From the NCBI GenBank assembly GCA_050186725.1, contig JBFWYG010000002.1, positions 1 to 64,000 on the forward strand: DNA of 64,000 nt, read 5' to 3'. Positions 1 through 8,272 of this stretch are shown here, piece by piece; positions within the stretch are counted from its first letter, which is position 1; the number at the start of each line of letters is the position of its first letter. The notes beneath the pieces were generated by a model. The model saw only the letters and a list, made by a program, of their open reading frames with translations, ran no database searches and was not told where the DNA came from. The stretch comes from JADJYF01 sp050186725. GTDB lineage: Bacteria > Pseudomonadota > Gammaproteobacteria > Ga0077536. The position numbers and the translations under genes were made by a program.

Positions 1-546
1 GGCTCGGCGCGCACCAGCGAGCACAACCAGACCTTCGTCGCGAGCGCGGTCGAAGCGCTGATGCTCGACCCGGCCTGGAACCAGGGCTGGTACGAGACGC
101 CGCCGCGGCGCGGCCTGCTGGCCTTCGGCCACGTGTACTCGGCGTGGCTCTTCTCCCAGGACTTCTTCCGCGAGCGGCTGTACACCAAGCTCGGGCTGAA
201 CAGCCGCGAGGACGTCGTGAAGTTCACCCAGGGCTATTTCCTGGCCAACGACGCCAACGATCTCATCGCCATGGCGCGCACCTGGATGGCGGGCGACATC
301 AGCGCCAACCCGCGCTTCAACGGCGACTTCGACGCGGCGCTCGCCGCCATCCGGGCCCGCGCCATCGTCATGCCGGGCGAGACCGATCTCTATTTCCGCG
401 TCGCGGACAGCGCCTACGAGGTGAGCCGCATGCCGCAGGCCGAGCTGCTGCCCATCCCGTCCAAGTGGGGGCATGGCGCGGGCTTCGGCGTGGATCCTGC
501 GGACACCGCCTTCGTCGACGCGGCGCTGCAGCGCCTGCTCGCCTGA
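1..546 (+). CDS. MetX-like alpha/beta hydrolase, C-terminal part (5' end outside window)
   Basis: The frame is open from base 1, so the gene begins upstream; 181 C-terminal residues are visible. The sequence resembles the alpha/beta-hydrolase homoserine O-acetyltransferase (MetX) family. The acid and base of the triad can be placed: the Asp of the GETDLYF segment and the His of WGHGAGFG close to the C terminus. The nucleophile lies outside the window. Members of this group include both acyltransferases and plain hydrolases, so the substrate cannot be given. The next gene starts 23 bases after the stop codon on the same strand, suggesting co-transcription with the barrel and aminotransferase genes that follow. 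Confidence 0.8.
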   Translation, partial: GSARTSEHNQTFVASAVEALMLDPAWNQGWYETPPRRGLLAFGHVYSAWLFSQDFFRERLYTKLGLNSREDVVKFTQGYFLANDANDLIAMARTWMAGDISANPRFNGDFDAALAAIRARAIVMPGETDLYFRVADSAYEVSRMPQAELLPIPSKWGHGAGFGVDPADTAFVDAALQRLLA

Positions 547-569
547 GCCGCGCCCGGACTCGCACGGCG

Positions 570-1913
570 GTGGCTGAAGGTCCCGCGGCGGCGCCGCGCC
601 TCGCGCTCGCGCTCTTGGTCTGCGCGAGCGCGCCGACGGCGCGCGCCTTCGACACGCTGCGTCTCGGCGAGCTCGCGCTCACCCCGACCTTCCAGACCAT
701 CGTCACCTTCCAGCACGGCGAGGGCATCAACTACGGCGTGGGCGCGCTGGACACGCCGGGCGAGACCGAGCGCGACGTGAGCTACCTGGTCGCCAAGCCC
801 AAGGTCGACCTGCTGTTGCCGCTCGCCGCCGCCATGCCGGGCGGCAAGGCGGAGGCCTACGGCGCGCTGTCGGTGGTGGCGGCCACCACCCAGCTGGACG
901 GCGAGATCTCCGGCCAGGTCGCGCGCGCCGGTGACTGGGCGGTGGACACCGACCACGCCTACCTGGGGCTCCGCAATGAAGTGCTGGATCTCTCCGTCGG
1001 CGGCCAGGAGTTCACCGTCGGCGACGGCTTTGTAATCGGCGACGGCAACTTCAACCAGGGCGGCGAGAACGGCCAGTACTGGTCGGGGGCGTTTCTCTCC
1101 TGGCGCAACAGCGCGGTGCTGAAGGTCAACACGAAACCGGTGCGCGGCGACGTGTTCTGGCTGCGCGCGGACACCGACTTCAAGGACGCGCGCGTGGTCG
1201 GCATCAATCTGGAGACCACGACCGAGGAGCGCTTCGGCTCGCTGGGCCTGATGTGGATGGAGGTCATCCAGGGCGGCGCCTTCAACTACGACGGCATGGA
1301 GGTGGTGAACCTGCGCGGCCGCGGCCTGCACCTGCCGAGCTTCCCGGCGCTCAGGCTGTACGGCGAATGGGTGCGCCAGCTCGGCAACGACGACCAGGCC
1401 GGCGGGCGGCCGAACGACGCCACCGGCTGGTACCTCGAAGGCGAATACACCCTGCCCCGCCTGCCGTGGACCACGCGGCTCAGCTATCGCTACACCTGGC
1501 TGTCCGGCGATCGGCCCGAGACGGTCGAGAACGAGGAATACCGGGGGCTCTTCTTCACCATCTTCCGTCGCGACTGGGACACCTTCTATCAAGGCGAGAT
1601 CGCCGGCGAGTACCACCTGTTCAACCAGAACCAGGTGACCCAGATGCTGAAGCTGAAGACCTTTCCGCGGCCCGACTGGGCGCTCGGCCTGTGGTACTAC
1701 CATCACGCCCTCGAGCAGCCGCACTACTTCGCCACCCAGCTGACCGAGCGCAACTGGGCCGACGAGGTGAACGTGGGCATCGAGCACTTCATGGCGCGGC
1801 GCTACTACACCTACCTCGGCTTCGCCTGGTCGACACCCAATGCGGCAGCCCGGCAGGTGTTCGGCAACGAGGAATTCTGGGTGGTGCAGACTTATCTCAG
1901 CTACACCTTCTGA
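570..1913 (+). CDS. Putative outer-membrane beta-barrel (porin-like) protein
   Basis: Predicted 447-residue exported protein. I place the start at the GTG at 570 because it gives a short N-region, a hydrophobic core (LALALLVCA) and an ARA cleavage site before FDTLRLG. The open frame further upstream overlaps the hydrolase gene and is Arg-rich shadow sequence. The mature part alternates short polar and aromatic strands, is rich in Gly, Tyr and Trp, and ends in Phe (YLSYTF), the usual C-terminal signal for BAM-dependent barrel insertion. It looks like an alginate-export or general porin-type barrel, but I recognise no specific family. It lies 8 bases before an aminotransferase gene and may admit or export that operon's substrate; this is inference. 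Confidence 0.7.
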   Translation: MAEGPAAAPRLALALLVCASAPTARAFDTLRLGELALTPTFQTIVTFQHGEGINYGVGALDTPGETERDVSYLVAKPKVDLLLPLAAAMPGGKAEAYGALSVVAATTQLDGEISGQVARAGDWAVDTDHAYLGLRNEVLDLSVGGQEFTVGDGFVIGDGNFNQGGENGQYWSGAFLSWRNSAVLKVNTKPVRGDVFWLRADTDFKDARVVGINLETTTEERFGSLGLMWMEVIQGGAFNYDGMEVVNLRGRGLHLPSFPALRLYGEWVRQLGNDDQAGGRPNDATGWYLEGEYTLPRLPWTTRLSYRYTWLSGDRPETVENEEYRGLFFTIFRRDWDTFYQGEIAGEYHLFNQNQVTQMLKLKTFPRPDWALGLWYYHHALEQPHYFATQLTERNWADEVNVGIEHFMARRYYTYLGFAWSTPNAAARQVFGNEEFWVVQTYLSYTF

Positions 1914-1921
1914 GGCGCGCC

Positions 1922-2857
1922 ATGCACGAGCCCGCGAACGCCCCTACCTCCGCCACCCCGGACCCGGCCTGGGCTGCCGGCTGCGCATGGGTGGATGGCG
2001 AGTACCTGCCCATCGCCGATGCGCGCATTCCCATCACCGACACCGGCTTCACCCGCTCGGACTGCACCTACGACGTGGTCGCCGTGTGGCACGGCCGCTT
2101 CTTTCGTCTCGATGCGCACCTCGCGCGCTTCGAACGCTCGTGGCAGGCGCTGCGACTGTCCCCGCCGCTGGACCGCGACGGCATGGCCGTCGTGCTGCAC
2201 GAGTGCGTGCGCCGCGGCGGGCTGCACGACGCCTACGTGGAGATGGTGGTCACGCGCGGCTCACCGCCCCCCGGCGTGCGCGATCCTCGGCGCTTCGCCA
2301 ACCGCTTCTATGCCTTCGCCATTCCCTACGTGTGGATCGCGACACCCGAGGTGCAGGCGCGTGGCCTGCATCTCGCCATCGCCCGCGACGTGGTGCGCAT
2401 TGCGCCGGAGGCGGTCGATCCGCGGGTCAAGAATTTCCACTGGGCGGACCTCACCCGCGGCCTGTTCGAGGCCTACGAGCGCGAGGCCGAGACGGTGGTG
2501 CTGCTGAACGCCGCCGGCGAGGTGACCGAGGGTCCCGGCTTCAACCTCTTCGCCTGGTGCGACGACGCGCTGTGGACGCCGGCCGCGGGCGTGCTGGAGG
2601 GCATCACCCGCGACACCGTGCTGACGCTCGCCGCCGAGCACGGTCTCGCGACCCGCGTGGCAGCCTTCGACGCCGCGCTGCTCGCGCGCGCCGACGAGAT
2701 CTTCCTGACCAGCACCGCGGGCGGCATCATGCCGGTGTCGCGGCTGGACGGACGACCGGTCGGGGACGGACGGCCGGGCGAGATCACGCGCGCGCTGTCC
2801 GACAACTACTGGCGCGCCCATGACGAGCCGCGCTGGAGCACGCCCGTCCAGTACTGA
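1922..2857 (+). CDS. Class IV PLP-dependent aminotransferase
   Basis: Predicted 311-residue cytoplasmic enzyme of fold-type IV (D-amino acid aminotransferase, branched-chain aminotransferase and (R)-amine transaminase group). The PLP Lys is probably K170 in VKNFHWADL. A GEVTEGPGFNLF segment follows, which in this fold carries the phosphate-binding and substrate-gate residues. The N-terminal motif (ARIPITDTGFTRSDCTYDV) matches the start of the small domain. The sequence diverges from IlvE proper, so amino donor and stereospecificity are open. The ATG at 1922 begins 8 bases after the barrel gene's stop. A second, quite different class IV enzyme follows 39 bases downstream. Confidence 0.85.
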   Translation: MHEPANAPTSATPDPAWAAGCAWVDGEYLPIADARIPITDTGFTRSDCTYDVVAVWHGRFFRLDAHLARFERSWQALRLSPPLDRDGMAVVLHECVRRGGLHDAYVEMVVTRGSPPPGVRDPRRFANRFYAFAIPYVWIATPEVQARGLHLAIARDVVRIAPEAVDPRVKNFHWADLTRGLFEAYEREAETVVLLNAAGEVTEGPGFNLFAWCDDALWTPAAGVLEGITRDTVLTLAAEHGLATRVAAFDAALLARADEIFLTSTAGGIMPVSRLDGRPVGDGRPGEITRALSDNYWRAHDEPRWSTPVQY

Positions 2858-2896
2858 CGCGATTTCGATACCCTCATCCGGACTCAAGCCTACGCC

Positions 2897-3970
2897 ATGC
2901 ACATCGACGTCGAGACCCTGCCCGACATACAAGTCACCCTGCCCGAGGTCCTGGGCTTCGGCCGCCACTTCACCACACGCATGTTCACGCGACGCTACGA
3001 CCGCGAGCGCGGCTGGCACGACGCGCGCATCGAGGCCTACCGGCCGCTGACCCTGGACCCGGCCGCGACCGTCTACCACAACGGCCAGATGATCTTCGAC
3101 GGCACCAAGGCCTACCGGCGCCCCGACGGCGACATCAACCTGTTCCGCCCGGACTGCAATGCCGAGCGCTTCAACGCCTCGGCGCGGCGCATGGGCATGC
3201 CCGAGGTCGACGTCGACGAACACGTCGCCGCGATCACGGAACTGGTGCGGCTCGAGCATCGCTGGGTGCCGGGCGGCGACGGCACGGCGCTCTACATCCG
3301 CCCGGTGATGATCGCGACCGAGAAGACCCTCGAGGTGCGCGCGAGCCGCGAGTACCTGCACTACATCATCCTCTCGCCGGTCGCGCCCTACTTCGCCGCC
3401 GGCTTCGCGCCGGTCGCGGTGTACGTCGCGGCCGACTACGTGCGCGCGGTGCGCGGCGGCACGGGCGAGGCGAAGACCCCCGGCAACTACGCGGGCTCCA
3501 TCGCCGCCACCGAGATGGCGCTCGCGCGCGGCTGCCAGCAGGTGCTGTGGCTGGACGGCGTCGAGCGTCGCTGGGTCGACGAGGTCGGCGCGATGAACAT
3601 CGCCTTCGTGCGCAACGGCCGCGAGATCATCACGCCGGTGCTGACCGGCGCCATCCTGCACGGCGTGACGCGTCGCTCGCTGCTGCAGCTCGCGCCCGAC
3701 CTGGGGTTTCCCACCCAGGAACGGCGCATCTCCATTGAAGAGGTGCTGGACGGCCTCGCCAGTGGCCACATCACCGAGGTGTTCGGCATGGGCACCGGCG
3801 CGGTGCTCGCGCCGGTCGGCCGACTGGTCTACCAGGACCGCGAGATCACCGTCGGCGACGGCCAGCCGGGCCCGGTCGCACGCCGGCTGCACGCCGAACT
3901 GACCGGCCTGCAGACCGGCAGGCGCCCCGATCCCTACCACTGGACGCGGCGCATCGCCGTGCCGGTCTGA
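2897..3970 (+). CDS. ilvE: Branched-chain amino acid aminotransferase (IlvE type II-like)
   Basis: Predicted 357 residues, the usual length for the longer, eukaryote-like branched-chain aminotransferases. The family core is clear: an N-terminal YHNGQMIFDGTKAYR strand, the RPDCNAERFNASARRM segment, the Schiff-base Lys (K193) in GEAKTPGNYAGS, and a VDEVGAMNIAFV segment. Expected role is reversible transfer of the amino group of Leu, Ile or Val to 2-oxoglutarate. With a second class IV enzyme directly upstream and an AhpD-like gene 18 bases downstream, it may belong to a dedicated catabolic or biosynthetic operon rather than being the housekeeping ilvE. The symbol is by family resemblance only. 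Confidence 0.85.
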   Translation: MHIDVETLPDIQVTLPEVLGFGRHFTTRMFTRRYDRERGWHDARIEAYRPLTLDPAATVYHNGQMIFDGTKAYRRPDGDINLFRPDCNAERFNASARRMGMPEVDVDEHVAAITELVRLEHRWVPGGDGTALYIRPVMIATEKTLEVRASREYLHYIILSPVAPYFAAGFAPVAVYVAADYVRAVRGGTGEAKTPGNYAGSIAATEMALARGCQQVLWLDGVERRWVDEVGAMNIAFVRNGREIITPVLTGAILHGVTRRSLLQLAPDLGFPTQERRISIEEVLDGLASGHITEVFGMGTGAVLAPVGRLVYQDREITVGDGQPGPVARRLHAELTGLQTGRRPDPYHWTRRIAVPV

Positions 3971-3988
3971 ACCTGCCCGGAGCATGCC

Positions 3989-4384
3989 ATGACCACCGTT
4001 CGCCTCATCGAGTACCAGGACGCCGAGCCCGCCGTGCGCGCGGTCTACGACGACATCCGCGCGACCCGCAAGACCGACTTCATCAACAACTTCTGGAAGG
4101 CGCTGGCCAACAACCCGGCCCAGCTCGCCGCCACCTGGCAGGCGGTCAAGTCGGTGATGGCGCCCGGCGCGCTGGACCCGCTGACCAAGGAATTGATCTA
4201 CATCGCGGTGTCGGTGGCCAACGCTTGCGAATACTGCACCCACTCGCATACCGCCGCGGCGCGCGCCAAGGGCATGAGCGACGCGCAGCACGCCGAGTTG
4301 CTCGCGGTGATCGGCATGGCTTTTCATACCAACGGCCTGGTGAACGCGATGCAGGTGGAGGTCGACGACGTGTTTCGCGTGTGA
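3989..4384 (+). CDS. Carboxymuconolactone decarboxylase / AhpD-like protein
   Basis: Predicted 131-residue all-helical protein. The CxxC-x-H core of the AhpD-like superfamily is present (C80, C83, H85 and H87 within CEYCTHSH), as in peroxidase-associated AhpD proteins. A GGAG-like ribosome-binding site lies in the 18-base gap after ilvE, so translation is probably operonic. Proteins of this family act as thiol reductants or alkylhydroperoxidase-type enzymes; a few are true gamma-carboxymuconolactone decarboxylases. The redox-active Cys pair favours a peroxidase or thiol role. The substrate is unknown. Confidence 0.85.
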   Translation: MTTVRLIEYQDAEPAVRAVYDDIRATRKTDFINNFWKALANNPAQLAATWQAVKSVMAPGALDPLTKELIYIAVSVANACEYCTHSHTAAARAKGMSDAQHAELLAVIGMAFHTNGLVNAMQVEVDDVFRV

Positions 4385-4578
4385 CGCGCGGCCGACCCGC
4401 GCGAGATTGCGCAGGCATCGTGCACGCGCAGTTCACAACACGTTCAGTGCCGCGGCCTAGCATGCGCTCCGGCGTCCAGCGGCGAAGGCGCCGGCCGAAG
4501 GCAACCAAATGCGCTGGCCGGCGTCAGAAGCCCAGGCGGACGCTGACCGCCCTCACTCAGACCTGGAGAGTTCGAGCC

Positions 4579-4959
4579 ATGTCCCAACCCCTGTGGCGCA
4601 GCACCGCGGTCCTGTTGCTGCTCCTCGCCTGCACCTATCCCGCCGGCGCCCACGCCGGACATCGTCATGGCCACTGGCGCGGCAGCGTCGGCTTCTATTT
4701 CAACGATCCCTGGTACTGGGGCCCCGATCCCTTCTGGTATCCCTATCGCCCCTACGTCTACAGCCCGCCGCCGGTGATCATCGAACAGCGCGAGCCGCCG
4801 GTGTACATCCAGCGCCCGGCCGCGCCCCAGCCCCAGGCGCCCGCCACGGTCTGGTACTACTGCACCAACCCGGCGGGCTATTACCCCTATGTCCAGAATT
4901 GCACCCAGCCGTGGGTGACGGTCGATCCCAGCACCGTGCCCCCGGCCCCGGCGCAGTGA
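4579..4959 (+). CDS. Small exported Pro/Tyr-rich protein
   Basis: Predicted 126 residues. The ATG at 4579 follows a GGAGAG ribosome-binding site and opens a clear signal peptide (hydrophobic LLLLLACTYPAG, cleavage near AHA). The mature part is dominated by Pro, Tyr and Trp, has a WYWGPDPFWYPY segment and carries two Cys in the C-terminal half (WYYCTNPAGYYPYVQNC), which probably form a disulfide. Short proteins of this composition occur beside glycine-zipper lipoproteins in many beta- and gammaproteobacteria. The same pairing is seen here, with the lipoprotein gene starting 22 bases downstream. Function unknown; an envelope role is inferred from the signal peptide. Confidence 0.75.
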   Translation: MSQPLWRSTAVLLLLLACTYPAGAHAGHRHGHWRGSVGFYFNDPWYWGPDPFWYPYRPYVYSPPPVIIEQREPPVYIQRPAAPQPQAPATVWYYCTNPAGYYPYVQNCTQPWVTVDPSTVPPAPAQ

Positions 4960-4981
4960 CGTGCAAGCGCAGGAGCCCAGC

Positions 4982-5533
4982 ATGATCAATTCCCCCTCCC
5001 GATTCCTAGCCCTCACGCTGTGTGCCGGCCTGGCCGGCTGCGCGACCTATCCGACCGGCCCGAGCCTGATGGCGTTGCCGGGCAGCGGTTCGAGCTTCGA
5101 ACAGTTCCGCCTCGACGACGCGATGTGCCAGGGCTATGCCCAACAGATGCTGGGCGGCAAGACCCCGCAGCAGGCGGCCTCCGACAGCGGCGCGAACAGC
5201 GCCGCGGTGGGCGCCGTGGTCGGCGCCGCGGCCGGCGCCTTGATCGGCGCCGCCTCGGGCGACCCCGCCGCCGGCGCCGCCATCGGCGGCGGCAGCGGCC
5301 TCCTCTTGGGTACCGCGTCGGCCAGCGACTCCTACAGCGGCAGCGGCTACCTCGCCCAGAACCGCTACGACGACGCCTACATCCAGTGCATGTACGCCAA
5401 GGGTCACCAGGTGCCGGTGCCGGCCAGCGTCGCCAAGTACCAGCAGAGCGCGCCGGCCGCCCCTGCGTACACCCCGCCACCGCCCTCGAGCAGCTACCCG
5501 GCGCCCAACACGCCGCCGCCCCCGGGCTATTGA
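4982..5533 (+). CDS. Glycine-zipper lipoprotein
   Basis: Predicted 183 residues. I choose the ATG at 4982, preceded by AGGAG, over an in-frame upstream start because it opens directly into a lipoprotein signal ending in the lipobox LAGC (Cys 20). The middle (about residues 70-115) is a glycine-zipper segment of repeated GAxxGA motifs, typical of SlyB/Rick_17kDa-like proteins that insert into or span membranes. The C terminus is a Pro/Ser tail. It probably sits in the outer membrane by lipidation and may form an operon with the small exported protein just upstream. Exact function is not known. Confidence 0.82.
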   Translation: MINSPSRFLALTLCAGLAGCATYPTGPSLMALPGSGSSFEQFRLDDAMCQGYAQQMLGGKTPQQAASDSGANSAAVGAVVGAAAGALIGAASGDPAAGAAIGGGSGLLLGTASASDSYSGSGYLAQNRYDDAYIQCMYAKGHQVPVPASVAKYQQSAPAAPAYTPPPPSSSYPAPNTPPPPGY

Positions 5534-5607
5534 TCGGTACCGCGCCAGCCCTGCGGCGAGACTTCGACAGTCAACCGCAAATGCATGTTTTGCAAAAAAG
5601 ATAAGGT

Positions 5608-5635
5608 TTGCACGGGGTGATGCCGATGTTATCGT
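5608..5635 (+). promoter_or_regulatory. Candidate sigma-70 promoter for the PilZ gene
   Basis: TTGCAC (5608-5613) and TATCGT (5630-5635) are separated by 16 bases, in a short AT-rich patch that stands out from its surroundings. The GTG start of the PilZ gene is 87 bases downstream. Each hexamer matches the consensus at four positions, so this is a suggestion only. Confidence 0.35.
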
Positions 5636-5721
5636 AGCTCTGCCGCAGGGCCGCCGCGCGATCGCCGCGAGCGTGGTCGCGCGGCGGTGGCATCAACCCT
5701 GGGGCGACGAGTGGCGCGAGC

Positions 5722-6807
5722 GTGATTGACGAGCAGGTGGAAGGAGTCGCCTCCCCCGACGACTGGGGCAGGCGACGCGGCAGCATTCGACACGAAGTGT
5801 CGCTGCCCGCCATTGTCGTCGACCGTAAGGGGTATGCGGTCGCCTGTACGATCGAGGACATCAGCAGCACCGGCATGGCCTTGAAGATCGACCTCAAGAC
5901 GCCGGAGCCCGGCCGCGAGGCGCTCGACCAGGGCAGCGGCGGCCGGCTCGAGTTCACCGTGAAGTCACTGCAGGCCGGCCAGCACAAGGTGCAGGTGCCG
6001 GTGCAGATCATGTGGCGCACGCCGACCGGCATGGGCGTGCGCTTCAAGCGCAATGACGAGAGCCTCCGCGACGCGCTCAAGATCATCGCCCAGGCCGCGG
6101 TCGAAGCCCGCGCCAAGGACACCGGCCAGCAGCGCCGCCAGGCAGGCCAGCAGGCGCGCAAGACCATGCTGGCCTGCCGCAGGACCGCCGAGAAGCTGTT
6201 GCCGAACATCATCTGGACGCTGCGCACCGAGACCACCAAGCGGCTGCGCCAAGAGGCCGAGGGGGCGTCGGTGGCCGAAGCGCGCGAGGCGCGCGCCGCG
6301 GCGGACCTGCTGGACGAGAAGGCCATCCCCATCGGGCGCACCATCGAGCGCCTGTTCCTGCAAGCCTTCGCCGTCACCAGCGACCTCGATCAGACCCAGG
6401 AACTCACCATCGCGCCGGTGCTCGGCGCACGCCGCCCCGGCGAGAATACGGGCGGCGGGCTGATCGGCGTGGTGGCAGACAGCGTGGTGGAGAGCGACGC
6501 CACCATCATCGCCATCGGCCACGCGGCGGCCGAGAAATTCAAGCTCAAGCTGTTCCAGCTGAACGTGCGCCTGGCGAACGTGCTCGGCCACGCGCTCGAC
6601 GTCGAGCACAATCCGCTGCAGCCGGCCAACATCTTCCGCATCTTCTGGCAGGCGACGGTCGAGTACTGCGATTCGCCGCGCGTGCGGCGCTGCATGTACG
6701 ACGCCATCCGCGTGCGCGTGGTGCCGCTGCTCGGCGAGCTCTACGACGCCATCGACAAGACCCTCGACGACGAACAGGTTCCACGCGCCTTCGGCCGCCT
6801 CGGCTGA
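5722..6807 (+). CDS. PilZ-domain protein with a DUF1631-like C-terminal region
   Basis: Predicted 361 residues; the frame closes just upstream, so the GTG at 5722 is the likely start. The N-terminal 110 residues form a PilZ domain with both c-di-GMP signature motifs: RxxxR (R19-R23) and (D/N)xSxxG (D46-S48-G51). Residues 130-361 are mostly helical. The region from about 260 on (FNV/NVRLANVL, DVEHNPLQPANIFRIFWQA) resembles part of the DUF1631 family. The protein is therefore a probable c-di-GMP receptor with an uncharacterised effector region. A GGDEF cyclase is encoded in the same window at 25.8 kb, but no direct link can be shown. Confidence 0.75.
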   Translation: MIDEQVEGVASPDDWGRRRGSIRHEVSLPAIVVDRKGYAVACTIEDISSTGMALKIDLKTPEPGREALDQGSGGRLEFTVKSLQAGQHKVQVPVQIMWRTPTGMGVRFKRNDESLRDALKIIAQAAVEARAKDTGQQRRQAGQQARKTMLACRRTAEKLLPNIIWTLRTETTKRLRQEAEGASVAEAREARAAADLLDEKAIPIGRTIERLFLQAFAVTSDLDQTQELTIAPVLGARRPGENTGGGLIGVVADSVVESDATIIAIGHAAAEKFKLKLFQLNVRLANVLGHALDVEHNPLQPANIFRIFWQATVEYCDSPRVRRCMYDAIRVRVVPLLGELYDAIDKTLDDEQVPRAFGRLG

Positions 6808-6834
6808 GTTCTTCTGCGGCCCGCCCGCGCCGGT

Positions 6835-6840
6835 TATAGT
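6835..6840 (+). promoter_or_regulatory. Candidate -10 box for gloA
   Basis: TATAGT lies 57 bases upstream of the gloA ATG. There is no good -35 box at standard spacing. The same hexamer appears before acoA and the PQQ dehydrogenase, which supports its use in this genome. Confidence 0.4.
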
Positions 6841-6896
6841 GCCCTGCCGCCGTGACTCACGCGGCGCATCGTTCGCAAGCACCACGGAGACCCGCG

Positions 6897-7400
6897 ATGG
6901 CCAACGCCTCCCCTACCGACGGTTTCGTCATGAACCAGACCATGCTGCGCGTACGCGATCCGAAGGTCTCGGTCGCGTTCTACCAGGATGTCCTGGGCAT
7001 GACCCTGCTCGACCGCTACGACTTCGAGAGCATGCAGTTCTCGCTGTACTTCATGGGCTATCTCGCACCCGGCGAGAGCATCCCGAGCGACAAGGGTGAA
7101 CGCGCCCAGTGGGTGTTCGGTCGCCCCGCGCTGATCGAACTCACGCACAACTGGGGCAGCGAGTCCGACCCGGCCTTCGCCGGCTATCACAACGGCAACA
7201 GCGATCCGCGCGGCTTCGGCCACATCGGCATCTCGGTGCCGGACGTGTATGCCGCCAGCACGCGCTTCGAGTCCCTGGGCGTGGAGTTCGTCAAGCGTCC
7301 GGACGACGGCAAGATGAAGGGCCTCGCCTTCATCAAGGATCCGGACGGCTACTGGATCGAGATCCTGAGCCCGCAGGGCCTGAGGGCGATCGTCGCCTGA
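6897..7400 (+). CDS. gloA: Lactoylglutathione lyase (glyoxalase I), eukaryote-like Zn type
   Basis: Predicted 167 residues. The ATG at 6897 follows a CACGGAGA ribosome-binding site and opens directly into the domain, so the longer frame upstream is unlikely. The enzyme isomerises the methylglyoxal-glutathione hemithioacetal to S-lactoylglutathione. Metal ligands can be assigned as Q14 (NQTMLRV), E81 (IELTHNWG), H109 (GFGHIGI) and E155 (YWIEIL). This is the Gln-Glu-His-Glu set of human-type Zn glyoxalases rather than the His-Glu-His-Glu set of the E. coli Ni enzyme. Segments such as HNGNSDPRGFGHIG and RPDDGKMKGLAFI are almost those of animal GLO1. It stands alone, followed by a terminator and a convergent gene. 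Confidence 0.95.
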   Translation: MANASPTDGFVMNQTMLRVRDPKVSVAFYQDVLGMTLLDRYDFESMQFSLYFMGYLAPGESIPSDKGERAQWVFGRPALIELTHNWGSESDPAFAGYHNGNSDPRGFGHIGISVPDVYAASTRFESLGVEFVKRPDDGKMKGLAFIKDPDGYWIEILSPQGLRAIVA

Positions 7401-7410
7401 GACCCTCGCA

Positions 7411-7436
7411 GCGGGGCGGCGATCGCGCCGCCCCGC
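7411..7436. terminator. Bidirectional hairpin terminator between gloA and SDR
   Basis: Perfect inverted repeat with 11-bp arms (GCGGGGCGGCG) and an ATCG loop. It sits in the 44-base gap between convergent genes and probably terminates both. No long T run is present, as is common in GC-rich genomes. Confidence 0.65.
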
Positions 7437-7444
7437 CTGTTCGC

Positions 7445-8224
7445 TCAGGCGTTCCGCACCGTGAGCCCACCGTCCACCGCCAGCACCTGGCCGGTGATGT
7501 ACTGCGCGGCCGGCAGCACGAAGTTCAACGTGCCGTGGGCGACTTCCTCGGGCTCCGCGTAGCGCTTGAGCGCGACGCGGCGACGCGCGAACTCGGCCTT
7601 GGCGCTGTCCGGGATCTCGGCCGTCATGCCGGTGTTGATCGGGCCCGGGCAGATGCAGTTGACGGTCACGTTGCGCGTGCCGAATTCCACCGCCAGGGAA
7701 CGGGTGAGGCCGATCACGCCGGTCTTGGCCGCGGTATAGGGACTGAAGCCGCGAGTCGCGCCCAGGCCCTCGGTGGACGCGATGTTGACGATGCGCCCGC
7801 CACCGCTCTTCAAGAGATGGGGCATGCACACGCGAATCAGCATCACCTGCGCGGTGAGCAGCACGTCGAGATGCTTGTTCCACACAGCCACGTAGTCCTC
7901 GGCGTCCAGGTCGAGCTGGCGCGAGATGCCGGCGTTGTTGACCAGGATGTCGAGCCCGCCCCAGCGCGCGACGATTTCACCGACCACCTGCTCGCGCGCG
8001 GCAGCGCTGCTGACGTCGAGCGCCCAGCCGGCCGCGCTGCCGCCGGCGGCGGTGATCTCCTCGACCACGCGCTGGACCTTGTCGGCATCGAGATCGGTCA
8101 CCGCGACATGCGCGCCCTCGTCGGCGAACAGGTGGGCGGTGGCGCGGCCCATGCCGCTCGCCGCGCCGGTGACCAGCGCTGTCTTGCCGGCGATGCTGCG
8201 GCTCAGTTTGCTCAGACGTGGCAT
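7445..8224 (-). CDS. Short-chain dehydrogenase/reductase (FabG-like)
   Basis: Predicted 259 residues, a classical SDR. Visible motifs are the TGAASGMG nucleotide-binding loop (residues 19-26), NNAG (96-99) and the catalytic S150, Y163 and K167 (SPYTAAK). The C-terminal end (ITGQVLAVDGGL) is the standard tail. It oxidises or reduces a hydroxyl/keto group with NAD(P); the substrate is unknown. It is the last gene of a minus-strand set after a CoA ligase (48-base gap) and a DUF938 methyltransferase. The ribosome-binding region GAGGGGAGAG before its ATG resembles that of two other catabolic genes in the window. Confidence 0.9.
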   Translation of the reverse strand: MPRLSKLSRSIAGKTALVTGAASGMGRATAHLFADEGAHVAVTDLDADKVQRVVEEITAAGGSAAGWALDVSSAAAREQVVGEIVARWGGLDILVNNAGISRQLDLDAEDYVAVWNKHLDVLLTAQVMLIRVCMPHLLKSGGGRIVNIASTEGLGATRGFSPYTAAKTGVIGLTRSLAVEFGTRNVTVNCICPGPINTGMTAEIPDSAKAEFARRRVALKRYAEPEEVAHGTLNFVLPAAQYITGQVLAVDGGLTVRNA

Positions 8225-8272
8225 GACTCTCTCCCCTCGATTTTTCGTTGATTGGCAATGAATTCGGCGGCC

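Noticed and set aside
2261..4327. Long minus-strand open frame (688 codons) opposite the aminotransferase genes
   Set aside because: Its translation is His/Arg/Asp-rich without fold or family features, and it lies opposite well-supported genes. Such frames arise from the high third-position GC.
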